Of a stretch of DNA of 64,000 nt, positions 27,032 to 34,997 are shown in pieces. A model generated the notes under the pieces. It worked only from the letters and a program-made list of their open reading frames with translations, was not told the DNA's origin and searched no databases. This DNA is from JABWCE01 sp964617955 (GTDB taxonomy: Bacteria > Bacteroidota > Bacteroidia > NS11-12g > UBA9320), in the NCBI GenBank assembly GCA_964617955.1, contig CAZTXB010000010.1, forward strand, positions 1-64,000. The letters run 5' to 3'. Position 1 is the first letter of the stretch; every line of letters begins with the position of its first letter. A program made the translations under genes and the position numbers.

Positions 27032-27738
27032 TGCTTAAACTTTTTGGGATTCTCTTCAAAGGTATCAATGGCCAGTTGATAATCAGAGGGTCGGCCGATG
27101 TCGAGCCAAACTCCACTGTGAGGTATAACCTTTACGGCTTGTTTTTCCTTTAAAAGCGTGTGCATTAAATGGTCGAAGCCGAAGAAAGTGTTATCCGGAA
27201 TGTAATCCAGCACTTTATTATTTACAGCATAAATACCCATGCTCACATGAAAAGAGTACTCAGGTTTTTCTTTAAATTCGGTCAATTCATGATTGGTATT
27301 GATATCAAGCACCCCATACTCACTTTTATCGGTTCTTACAAAGGATGAGATCGAAAACAGGCGATTTTCATTCAGGTGATTGTCCATAAATTTTTGAAAA
27401 TCCAAATCGGTCAATACATCCCCGTTCAACACCAAAAAATTATCGGGCAGATCTTTAATCAATTTTAGGGGCCCCATGGTGCTCAAAGGCTTGTCCTCTA
27501 TCGAATAGTCGATTTTAAGTCCTAATTTCTTTCCATCCTGAAAGTAGGCCATGATAATTTCGGCTAAATGATTTACAGCCACCGTAATATGCGTAAAACC
27601 CGCCAATTTAAGCTGATTGAGCAAAATTTCCATGATAGGCAAAGAACCTACCGGAACCAATGGTTTAGGCAGCGATATGGTGTAGGGTTTTAAACGGGTA
27701 CCCTGTCCGCCGGCTAAAATGACTGCTCTTTTTTCCAT
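27028..27738 (-). CDS. sugar-phosphate nucleotidyltransferase
   Basis: A 236-aa enzyme with the N-terminal NTP-transferase signature LAGGQGTRLKPYT, a metal-binding Asp in VLNGDVLTDLD and a C-terminal GVWLDIGRPSDY motif. It activates a sugar-1-phosphate to NDP-sugar; the GRPSDY ending is common in mannose- or glucose-1-phosphate transferases and in those for heptose phosphates. It is the first gene of a two-gene operon with the epimerase. The spurious frame upstream of it runs through a terminator hairpin. Confidence 0.85.
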   Translation of the reverse strand: MEKRAVILAGGQGTRLKPYTISLPKPLVPVGSLPIMEILLNQLKLAGFTHITVAVNHLAEIIMAYFQDGKKLGLKIDYSIEDKPLSTMGPLKLIKDLPDNFLVLNGDVLTDLDFQKFMDNHLNENRLFSISSFVRTDKSEYGVLDINTNHELTEFKEKPEYSFHVSMGIYAVNNKVLDYIPDNTFFGFDHLMHTLLKEKQAVKVIPHSGVWLDIGRPSDYQLAIDTFEENPKKFKQ

Positions 27739-27927
27739 TTAAGATTCAATGTTTAGGGGTGCAATTTCTTTAAATATAGGCAAATAAGAAAATCTATTTT
27801 CCTGCCAACTCACTCTACGCTCTTTAATCATCCATCTCGTTCTCATTTCTCTCATCTCTGCTTTGCTCCTTTTCGCCTCCTGTTCTAATTTACATCTAAG
27901 CCTGTCCAGAGCAATTGGTTTAATAAA

Positions 27928-27955
27928 AAAAACCACCGAATCGACGGTGGTTTTT
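27928..27955 (-). terminator. intrinsic terminator after the PPIase gene
   Basis: AAACCACCG and CGGTGGTTT form a perfect stem with a 6-base loop, flanked by A and T runs, so it can work in both directions. It lies about 20 bp beyond the stop of the immunophilin gene. Confidence 0.8.
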
Positions 27956-27973
27956 AAAAATTGTTGAATCAAA

Positions 27974-29011
27974 TTATCGTGCCGAAATCAGTTCGGTTTC
28001 AAAGATGAGTGTGGTGTTAGGAGGAATTACTCCGCCTGCACCATGCTCACCATATCCTAATTTTGAAGGGATGATAAGCTTATATTTTGCACCTGGGCTC
28101 ATCAATGCGATGCCTTCGTCCCAACCCGGAATCACTTGTCCGATACCCAAGGTAAAACTCAAAGGTTCTCCTCTGCCGTATGACTCGTCGAAAATCCTTC
28201 CATCGGTAAACATTCCTTTGTAATGCACCTTTACCGAATCACCCGCCTTGGCTTTAGTACCGCTGCCTTCCTTTTCAACCACATAATACAATCCGCTGGC
28301 TGTTTTAAGCGCCTTTGGATAAGTGGCTTTAACCCAATCGGCAAAAATGGATTCGGCGTTGGCTTTTGCATAAACTTCTTTATTAATAATATCTTGCTTT
28401 AGTTTGTCGAAAGCGGCCTGATCGGCTACATAATCTTTGGCATCTTTACCTACCCTTATAATTTCTACGCTTTGGAGTATATCACCGGTGCGCGAGGTGT
28501 TCACTATGTCTTGTCCTTCAACTACTTTACCAAAAATGGAGTGTTTGCCATCGAGCCAAGGTGTGGCCACAATGGTAATAAAAAACTGGCTGCCATTGGT
28601 GGCAGGACCCGAATTGGCCATAGATAAATATCCGGGACCATCGTGCTTCAAGCCGGGGGCAAATTCATCGGCAAATGAATAACCCGGACCTCCGGTTCCA
28701 TTTCCTTTGGGGTCGCCACCTTGCACCATAAAATCCTGGCCATCGCCATTGGCTTTGCTAATGACCCGGTGAAATTTAAGGTTATCATAGAAAGGCTCGC
28801 CCGAGGCTTTGGCGGTATTTTTAATTTTTCCTTCGGCCAATCCTACAAAATTGCAAACGGTAAGAGGGGCCTCCTTATAAAAAAGTTTGATTAAGATGGT
28901 GCCACGGTTGGTGGTCATTTTGGCATAAAGGCCGTTTTCTGTTTGGGCTGATAATTCCAATGTAAAAGCTATTAAAAAAAGAGCTGCGAAAATAGGTTTT
29001 AAAATTCTCAT
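27974..29011 (-). CDS. exported cyclophilin-FKBP fusion peptidyl-prolyl isomerase
   Basis: This 345-aa protein begins with a signal peptide (MRILKPIFAALFLIAFTLEL). Residues about 28-195 form a cyclophilin domain (FMVQGGDPKGNGTGGPGY, SMANSGPATNGSQFFIT, WLDGKHSIFGKV). A helical linker follows. Residues about 250-345 form an FKBP domain (VKVHYKGMFTDGRIFDESY, VIPGWDEGIALMSPGAK, YGEHGAGGVIPPNTTLIFE). Both active sites look intact. This order defines a dual-family immunophilin of the cyclophilin-first type reported from flavobacteria and a few protists. It probably helps fold envelope proteins in the periplasm. Confidence 0.92.
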   Translation of the reverse strand: MRILKPIFAALFLIAFTLELSAQTENGLYAKMTTNRGTILIKLFYKEAPLTVCNFVGLAEGKIKNTAKASGEPFYDNLKFHRVISKANGDGQDFMVQGGDPKGNGTGGPGYSFADEFAPGLKHDGPGYLSMANSGPATNGSQFFITIVATPWLDGKHSIFGKVVEGQDIVNTSRTGDILQSVEIIRVGKDAKDYVADQAAFDKLKQDIINKEVYAKANAESIFADWVKATYPKALKTASGLYYVVEKEGSGTKAKAGDSVKVHYKGMFTDGRIFDESYGRGEPLSFTLGIGQVIPGWDEGIALMSPGAKYKLIIPSKLGYGEHGAGGVIPPNTTLIFETELISAR

Positions 29012-29055
29012 GTGTTACTGGTTGTATTTGAATTTTTGTTTTACAATTTTGGTTC

Positions 29056-29063
29056 CAAAAATA
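29056..29063 (-). promoter_or_regulatory. Bacteroidota -7 box for the PPIase gene
   Basis: Minus-strand TATTTTTG, a perfect TAnnTTTG, about 44 bp upstream of the ATG at 29011. This is one of the few genes here with an ordinary-length leader. Confidence 0.45.
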
Positions 29064-29115
29064 ATGGAATTTGCACAAAGCTGATTTTAGAAATTGTTCG
29101 CTGAGTGTAATTTAA

Positions 29116-29241
29116 TACCAATGTGATTTACAGCATAGACAAATATTATGTAAATCATACCGTGGTAAATGCCTGTGGATACAAATGTTTAGCACAAATT
29201 GGGAAACAAAAATTTGGGCTCTGACATTTATCCCATTGGTA
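29116..29241 (+). repeat. family-2 short inverted-repeat element, copy A
   Basis: A 126-bp gene-less element with ends TACCAATG and CATTGGTA. Inside, TGATTTAC pairs with GTAAATCA (perfect 8 bp) and CAAATT with AATTTG. It is related along its whole length to copies B, C and D. It lies between the PPIase promoter and the end of the glycosyltransferase gene. Confidence 0.75.
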
Positions 29242-29278
29242 GATGTGAAAGAATGCAAGTTTTTCACGACTATGCGTG

Positions 29279-30568
29279 TCAATCCAATAATTTTATGAGT
29301 TTTTCTGCGGCGGCCTTGCGACTGAAGGCGCTTACATCAAAAGTGCTTTTTGCAGGTATATTTTGCTGCCAATTTTGAAAACTTAACCCTAAAAATTGGG
29401 CGATGCCTTTCAGGTCTTCAATCGCAAAAAAGCCTGAAATGTTTTGTTGACTTACCAATGCAGCGGCATCGCTCAAGGGATCGCCAATGCCTAGAATAGG
29501 CGTTCCGGAAGCGAGGTATTCCATCGTTTTTGTGCTTACAATCAACCGCGTTTCTCCTTCCATAGGTGGGCACAAAAGCAACAGCGAGCTGCTAACCATG
29601 GATTCAACAGCCTCTCTGCGGGGCAGAAATTTTTGCTGAATCAGGTTTAGCTCAGGAAGACTTCCTTTTAGCAATTCCAAATGTCCACCATACACCGAGC
29701 CGGTTAAACGCAATTCGACTTTGCTCAGATCTATGCCCGATTGCTTTAACGCATGCATAAACACATCAAACTTCTGGCTAGGTCCAAGTAAACCAAGATG
29801 GGTGATTACAAACTTATTTTTTTCAGTAGGGGTCTTAACTCCGTCAAACAAGGCCTGGTCATAACCATTAAAGATGACCTGAGGGCTTTTGTCCATGCCC
29901 ATTTTACTCTTTAACAGCTCAGCCATCGATGGACCGACAGTCAAAACCAAATCGGCTGCGTTCAACACCTTTAATTCCAGAGCTTTATCTCGTTTTTTAG
30001 CCCAATTGAATCGGTACACATTTTGTAGAAAATAAATTTCAGACCAGGGGTCTCTGAAATCTGCCATCCATTTAACACCAAACTTTTTGGCTAGATAAAG
30101 TGCCGCTAAATGGGTGGAGTGAGGGGGCCCTGTACTAATAATCCAGGTAAATTTTTCTTCATTGAGCGCTTTGACGGCTGCTTTTTTAAGATAGGGGTTC
30201 CATCCCTTTCTGGCATCAGGAATAAAAAAATTAGCCCTCACAAAAGCCATTATTTTTCCGAACCATCCGCCTGTATTGTTTCCAAGATCGCCATAGGGAA
30301 TTTGCTTTTTTACGGTTCCCGACTTTAAGAACGAATACCATTTAAAAGGTTCCAGAGTGTCTGTATAAAGGGTATCGATGGCATCCACCATGTCCATTTG
30401 TGTTTCATCTATGAGAGGATAAGACGCCTTTTCCGGATTTACAGTAATGACCAGAGGATTGTAACCTGCGAGTTTGAGGTATTTGGCAAAATACATCCAC
30501 CTCTGCACACCTCCCCCTCCGCTGGGCGGCCAGTAATAGGTGAGTATGAGTATGCGCCCTGAATTCAT
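29279..30568 (-). CDS. glycosyltransferase, GT4-like
   Basis: I chose ATG 30568, where the GT-B domain begins (MNSGRILILTYYWPPSGGGG), over an in-frame start 45 bp upstream. The PPSGGGGVQRW loop near the N-terminus and the later TGSVYGGHLELLKG and MEYLASGTPILGIGDP blocks mark a GT4-like retaining transferase of about 429 aa. It is predicted to act on cell-surface glycan synthesis. Family-2 repeat copies lie on both sides of the gene (29116-29241 and 30657-30779) in the same orientation. Confidence 0.85.
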   Translation of the reverse strand: MNSGRILILTYYWPPSGGGGVQRWMYFAKYLKLAGYNPLVITVNPEKASYPLIDETQMDMVDAIDTLYTDTLEPFKWYSFLKSGTVKKQIPYGDLGNNTGGWFGKIMAFVRANFFIPDARKGWNPYLKKAAVKALNEEKFTWIISTGPPHSTHLAALYLAKKFGVKWMADFRDPWSEIYFLQNVYRFNWAKKRDKALELKVLNAADLVLTVGPSMAELLKSKMGMDKSPQVIFNGYDQALFDGVKTPTEKNKFVITHLGLLGPSQKFDVFMHALKQSGIDLSKVELRLTGSVYGGHLELLKGSLPELNLIQQKFLPRREAVESMVSSSLLLLCPPMEGETRLIVSTKTMEYLASGTPILGIGDPLSDAAALVSQQNISGFFAIEDLKGIAQFLGLSFQNWQQNIPAKSTFDVSAFSRKAAAEKLIKLLD

Positions 30569-30656
30569 ATTATGCCGACGCAAATTTAAGCCCCCTTTAT
30601 CTAAATGTACCATACATCTGGCGAATTCTTAAAACAAAACCGTTTCGAATACTCAT

Positions 30657-30779
30657 GACCATGAGATTTACATAATATTGCTATTTTGTAAATCTTACAG
30701 TGGTATATTCCCATAGCCATAAATGCTTAGGGCAAATTGAGGAAAGCACGTTTGAACCTATGCTTTTGTTCAATCGGTA
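30657..30779 (+). repeat. family-2 short inverted-repeat element, copy B
   Basis: About 123 bp, the most diverged copy; the left end is degraded (GACCATGAG) and the right end is CAATCGGTA. The internal hairpin is AGATTTAC with GTAAATCT, where both arms differ from copy A at the same paired position. It sits in the 315-bp gap between a glycosyltransferase gene and exbB, which otherwise holds only promoter sequence. Confidence 0.65.
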
Positions 30780-30883
30780 TAAAATGAAGCACCACATTTC
30801 CTCACAACTGTTTATAACATTTTAATAAAGCCATATATGAATTACTAAACTTTGTGCGTTGATAATAAAACTTCATAAATCCA

Positions 30884-31585
30884 ATGCTCTTATCTATTTT
30901 ATTACAAGCCAACGTCGCTTCAACCGATTCAACAGCCAATAATGGCGCCGAGGCCGGGACCGGCCAGGGTCTCAATATTCTTGATATGCTTATAAAGGGT
31001 GGGCCTATCATGATCCCAATTGCCTTGTGCAGTATAATCGCTGTTTACATTATGGTTGAACGCTACTTTAACATTAAGCAAAAGTTTAAAATCAATCAAA
31101 ATTTCATGTCGTCTATCAAAGATAATGTGGTGAACGGCAATATCAGCTCTGCTCTGAACCTGTGCCGTACCAACCCAACGCCGGTTTCGAGAATGGTTGA
31201 AAAAGGACTTTTGAGAATTGGCAAGCCTTTAAAAGACATTGAAACCAGTATGGAAAATGTGGGTAATTTAGAGATTTCTAAAGCGGAGAAAAATTTGGGA
31301 ATTTTGGGAATTATCGCAGGTATTGCACCCATGCTTGGGTTCATAGGGACGATTTTAGGGGTTATAAAAATATTTTACGACATCGCTCAAACCGATAACT
31401 TTAGCATCAGCACCATTGCCGGGGGCTTATATCAAAAAATGATTACAAGTCTGGCCGGATTGGTTGTGGGGGTATTTGCTTACTCCGGTTACCATTTGCT
31501 CATGCTCATGGTCGACCGACTGACTTTTAGAATAGAGGCAGCCGTTATTGAATTTGTAGATATCTTGCAGGAACCCACACGTTAA
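30884..31585 (+). CDS. exbB: ExbB/TolQ/MotA-family proton channel protein
   Basis: A 233-aa inner-membrane protein with an early transmembrane segment (MIPIALCSIIAVYIMVERY), a cytoplasmic loop, and two C-terminal segments around IIAGIAPMLGFIGTILGVIK and MITSLAGLVVGVFAYSGYH. The GTILGV and TSLAGL motifs are typical of the family's proton-conducting core. The exbD gene follows after 12 bp, so together they energise a TonB-type or Tol-type outer-membrane process using the proton motive force. No tonB is in the window. Confidence 0.9.
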   Translation: MLLSILLQANVASTDSTANNGAEAGTGQGLNILDMLIKGGPIMIPIALCSIIAVYIMVERYFNIKQKFKINQNFMSSIKDNVVNGNISSALNLCRTNPTPVSRMVEKGLLRIGKPLKDIETSMENVGNLEISKAEKNLGILGIIAGIAPMLGFIGTILGVIKIFYDIAQTDNFSISTIAGGLYQKMITSLAGLVVGVFAYSGYHLLMLMVDRLTFRIEAAVIEFVDILQEPTR

Positions 31586-31597
31586 TCCATAAACACT

Positions 31598-31990
31598 ATG
31601 CGATTAAGACATAAAAGAAGATTTCACGCTGAAGTTGGAACCGGTGCTCTCAACGACATCATGTTCTTTCTTTTGCTCTTCTTTCTCATTATCTCCACCT
31701 TGGCCAACCCAAGCGTAATCAAGGTGTTTCTTCCCAAAACCAAGGTGGAAGAAAGAGTCAGCGACCCACCGATCATCTTGGTAATGACAGCCGATAAGCA
31801 CTACTATATCAACAATGTGGAGGTGCCATTTGGCGACATCGAGGGCATGCTCAAACAAAAAGCGCCTACCATGAAGGAGCCTACCATCATTATTCGCCCT
31901 GATGCTTCGCTTACCGTACAGGACCTGGTTGATGTGATGACCATTGGGGTTAAAAACCATATCAAAATGGTGATTGCTACCCAAAAATAG
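31598..31990 (+). CDS. exbD: ExbD/TolR-family protein
   Basis: A 130-aa protein with a short basic cytoplasmic N-terminus, a single transmembrane segment (NDIMFFLLLFFLIISTLA) containing the essential Asp, and a periplasmic domain with the DLVDVMTIGVKNHIKMV block. It partners the upstream ExbB. Length and layout match ExbD/TolR. A GNAT gene follows after 8 bp, probably in the same transcript. Confidence 0.9.
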   Translation: MRLRHKRRFHAEVGTGALNDIMFFLLLFFLIISTLANPSVIKVFLPKTKVEERVSDPPIILVMTADKHYYINNVEVPFGDIEGMLKQKAPTMKEPTIIIRPDASLTVQDLVDVMTIGVKNHIKMVIATQK

Positions 31991-31998
31991 AAAAGGCT

Positions 31999-32562
31999 AT
32001 GCCTGAGCTTAACTTAAAATTTCAACCTTTTCCGGTTCTCGAAACAGAGCGTTTAATTTTAAGACACATTACCAAAGCCGATTCCGATGTGATGCTAAAA
32101 TTGCGTTCAGATGTAGCGGCTATGCGCTATCTCGACAGGCCTATAGCAGTATCTATTGACGACGTGCATGCCCTTCTGGGACGAATGGACGACGACATTG
32201 ATAACAACGACGGGGTGTCATGGGGTTTGGAATTAAAGCAAAGCGGCCAATTAATAGGAACCCTGGGCTATTACCGACTCAAAAAAGAACATTTCAGAGG
32301 GGAGATAGGCTACATGCTTTTTCCAAGCCATTGGAGAAAGGGTTTAATGAGCGAAGCCATGCACAGGGTCATGGATTATGGCTTTAATACCCTGGGATTT
32401 CACAGCATAGAGGCCGATATTAACCCTGACAATGAAGCTTCAAAGGGCATACTGCTCAAAATGGGCTTTGTACAGGAGGCTCATTTTAAGGAAAATTGTT
32501 TTTATGAAGGAAAATTCCTGGACACCATGATCTTTTCCATGCTAAAAAAAGATTTTAAATAA
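31999..32562 (+). CDS. GNAT acetyltransferase, RimJ/RimL type
   Basis: A 187-aa acetyltransferase that opens with the family's LETERLILRHITKAD block and has the acetyl-CoA-binding region YMLFPSHWRKGLMSEAM and the late IEADINPDNEASKGILLKMGF motif. Such enzymes acetylate N-termini of ribosomal proteins or small molecules; the target here is unknown. It follows exbD by 8 bp. Confidence 0.87.
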   Translation: MPELNLKFQPFPVLETERLILRHITKADSDVMLKLRSDVAAMRYLDRPIAVSIDDVHALLGRMDDDIDNNDGVSWGLELKQSGQLIGTLGYYRLKKEHFRGEIGYMLFPSHWRKGLMSEAMHRVMDYGFNTLGFHSIEADINPDNEASKGILLKMGFVQEAHFKENCFYEGKFLDTMIFSMLKKDFK

Positions 32563-32575
32563 ATTTTTACTCAGA

Positions 32576-32950
32576 TTGCTTTCAAATAAGATTAAATATA
32601 GCGTTTTCCTCTTTTTGACCATCTTGACTTTTGCCTGTCGTTTTATCGAAAATAACGGCACCGATGGAGGTCCCTGCACATATGAAACCAAATATTTCCC
32701 TGCCGAAGTTTTCGAAATCATAGCTATAGACAGCCTTTATTCTGAGGTTTATTTTGTTGTAAAAGGTTGCAGCGACTGTGAACGCGATACCCTTGTGTAT
32801 TCAGGAGAGTTTACCGGTTACCTCCCCAACGATTCAATAGAAGCAAATAGGATTGCTTTGGGAAGCCGACTAAAATATAAAGTGATGGAAATTAAATCCG
32901 GGAGCTGCAGCCCCCATATTGAAGTGCTGTTAAACGAAAAATTCGAATAA
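32576..32950 (+). CDS. hypothetical lipoprotein, 124 aa
   Basis: It starts at TTG 32576 with a lipoprotein signal and lipobox (LTILTFAC), so it should be lipid-anchored at the periplasmic face. The mature part is acidic with several cysteines (GGPCTYE, GCSDCERD, GSCSPH) that could form disulfides. No domain is recognised. It follows the GNAT gene by 13 bp. No in-frame ATG is available near the start, which supports TTG initiation. Confidence 0.65.
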   Translation: MLSNKIKYSVFLFLTILTFACRFIENNGTDGGPCTYETKYFPAEVFEIIAIDSLYSEVYFVVKGCSDCERDTLVYSGEFTGYLPNDSIEANRIALGSRLKYKVMEIKSGSCSPHIEVLLNEKFE

Positions 32951-33046
32951 AAGGACTGAATCATTGGAATAGGTCGTACATTTATTTAAGCAATTATTGA
33001 ACATCGGGTCTTTACAATTGAGATGATTCAACACCCTTTTTTAATC

Positions 33047-33054
33047 TACTTTTG
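33047..33054 (+). promoter_or_regulatory. Bacteroidota -7 box for the flippase gene
   Basis: TACTTTTG, a perfect TAnnTTTG, ends 17 bp before the TTG start at 33072. Confidence 0.45.
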
Positions 33055-33071
33055 CTTTTTAAATTTCTCCT

Positions 33072-34553
33072 TTGGGCAACATTAAAAAACTGGCATCGCA
33101 AACGTTGACTTATGGTATGAGTACCATTGTGGGAAGGTTTATCAACTTTTTATTGGTTCCCCTTTACACTGCGCTCTACAATCCCCATGAGTATGGAATT
33201 GTAACCGATGTTTACGCCATGGTGGCTTTTTTAAATGTGGTGCTGGTATATGGAATGGAAACGGCGTTTTTCAATTTTGCGCGCATGAAAGAAAATTCGG
33301 TAGCAAAAGTATATGCTACAGGGATGAATAACCTACTGATAAGCAGTACATTGTTTATCATCGCCGGCTCTCTGTTTCATGTTCCAATTGCCTCATGGCT
33401 TCACTATGAGCAACATCCCGAATATATTCTTTGGTTCGTATGGATTATAGGCGTGGATGCCATCAGCGCTTTGCCGTTTGCCCTTCTCAGGCAGATGCAG
33501 AAACCCATTAAGTTTTCAGTTCTCAAATTGGTTTGGGTTTTAGTAAATGTGTTACTCAATCTTTATTTTTTGCTCTGGGCACCAAAACTGGTTGCTCAAG
33601 GTGTTACGGCTCCGTTTTTCGATGCGGGAATAGGATTGGGCTACATTTTTATTTCCAATTTGGTAGCCAGTTTGTTTGTACTCGTCTTGCTTTTGCCGGA
33701 GTGCTTGAAATATGGATTTAAGGCCGATTCGGATTTGAGAATGGCCATGTTAAAGTACGCCTGGCCGTTAATTTTTATTGGCCTGGCCGGTATTGCCAAC
33801 GAAACCTTTAGTCGGGTCATACTAAAATATTTAACGCCTGAAAAAGACGGCTTTTACCAACTGGGGGTGTTCGGGGCCTTTTATAAACTGAGCATCATCA
33901 TGACCCTTTTTGTTCAGGCTTTTAAATTCGCGGCTGAACCCTTTTTCTTTGATCAGCATAAAAATGAAAATGCCCAATTGCTTTATGCGCGCATTATGGA
34001 CTATTTTGTCATGGTGTGTTCAGCCATATTTTTGGGAACCATGCTCTTTGTTGAACAACTGTCGGGACTTCTTATCCGGCAAAAGGATTATTTCGAGCAC
34101 CCCGACGGGATAAAAATTATCCCCATTTTGCTCATGGCCAACCTTTTTTTAGGAATGTTTTACAGCATCAGCGTTTGGTACCGACTTACCGATAACACTA
34201 GAAAAGGCTCTCGCTTATCCGTCATAGCAGCCATTATCACAGTGGTATTTAACGTGGCCCTCATCCCATTATACGGGTTTTTGGCCTCTGCCTGGGTCAC
34301 CTTGTTCGTTTACTTCTTTTTGGCAGTTTCAAATTATATCTGGGGGCAAAAGTATTACCCAGTGCCTTATAATATTTTAAAGCTCTCCCTTATCATTATG
34401 CTTTCCATCGTTATTTATCTGCTGTCAAAAGCGCTTCACCCCCAAATTGAAATATCGGTATGGTTTATGAATGCCCTTTGGATCTTAGTGTTTGGACTGG
34501 GTTTAATTTTTATTGAAAAACGTTTTAAAACCGGATATGAAAGTGCGCATTAA
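33072..34553 (+). CDS. polysaccharide flippase (MATE/Wzx-like, MOP superfamily)
   Basis: A 493-aa membrane protein with about 12-14 transmembrane segments. The N-terminus (LASQTLTYGMSTIVGRF then LVPLYTALYNPHEYG) is typical of polysaccharide biosynthesis proteins that flip lipid-linked sugars across the inner membrane. Start is TTG. It fits with the sugar-activating and glycosyltransferase genes of 25-30.6 kb, although it is not in one operon with them. The dUTPase gene overlaps its end by 17 bp. Confidence 0.88.
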   Translation: MGNIKKLASQTLTYGMSTIVGRFINFLLVPLYTALYNPHEYGIVTDVYAMVAFLNVVLVYGMETAFFNFARMKENSVAKVYATGMNNLLISSTLFIIAGSLFHVPIASWLHYEQHPEYILWFVWIIGVDAISALPFALLRQMQKPIKFSVLKLVWVLVNVLLNLYFLLWAPKLVAQGVTAPFFDAGIGLGYIFISNLVASLFVLVLLLPECLKYGFKADSDLRMAMLKYAWPLIFIGLAGIANETFSRVILKYLTPEKDGFYQLGVFGAFYKLSIIMTLFVQAFKFAAEPFFFDQHKNENAQLLYARIMDYFVMVCSAIFLGTMLFVEQLSGLLIRQKDYFEHPDGIKIIPILLMANLFLGMFYSISVWYRLTDNTRKGSRLSVIAAIITVVFNVALIPLYGFLASAWVTLFVYFFLAVSNYIWGQKYYPVPYNILKLSLIIMLSIVIYLLSKALHPQIEISVWFMNALWILVFGLGLIFIEKRFKTGYESAH

Positions 34554-34974
34554 TATCGTAAATAAAAGTCGCCACCCCTTGCCGAAATACCAATCCAAAC
34601 AGGCTGCCGGTGTGGATGTGATGGCGAATATTTCTGAGCCTGTAACCCTGCTACCCCTTCAAAGGCATCTTGTTGGCACAGGACTAAATATTGAACTCCC
34701 CGAAGGGTATGAAGCCCAAATCAGACCGAGAAGCGGCCTGGCGGCGAAGCATGGCATTACCATAGTAAACAGTCCGGGAACTATCGATTCCGATTACCGT
34801 GGCGAAATCAAAATATGTTTGGTCAATTTGTCGAACGAAGTATTTACCGTGAATGACGGAGACCGCATCGCCCAAATGGTGATTTCAAAGCATGAAACGG
34901 CCCTGTTTAATTTAGTGGAGGAACTCGCGCCTACCGACCGAGGCGAAGGGGGTCATGGAAGCACCGGAGTCTGA
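34537..34974 (+). CDS. dut: dUTP diphosphatase
   Basis: A 145-aa trimeric dUTPase that hydrolyses dUTP to dUMP and pyrophosphate. All five motifs are visible: AGVDV, RPRSGLAAKHG, GTIDSDYRGEI with the catalytic Asp, GDRIAQMV, and the C-terminal RGEGGHGSTG that closes over the substrate. I chose ATG 34537; an in-frame start at 34513 would extend further into the flippase gene. Overlap with the flippase gene suggests translational coupling. Confidence 0.95.
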   Translation: MKVRINIVNKSRHPLPKYQSKQAAGVDVMANISEPVTLLPLQRHLVGTGLNIELPEGYEAQIRPRSGLAAKHGITIVNSPGTIDSDYRGEIKICLVNLSNEVFTVNDGDRIAQMVISKHETALFNLVEELAPTDRGEGGHGSTGV

Positions 34975-34997
34975 ATCCGAAGTCATTTATTAAAAAT

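Noticed and set aside
27739..27972. Minus-strand frame of 77 codons between the PPIase and the nucleotidyltransferase
   Set aside because: It begins at a TTG, runs through the strong bidirectional terminator at 27928-27955, and has the composition of translated pyrimidine-rich DNA. Not a gene.
32957..33030. Inverted pair TGAATCAT/ATGATTCA before the flippase gene
   Set aside because: Only 8 bp with arms about 60 bp apart in AT-rich DNA; compatible with chance and with no other supporting signal.
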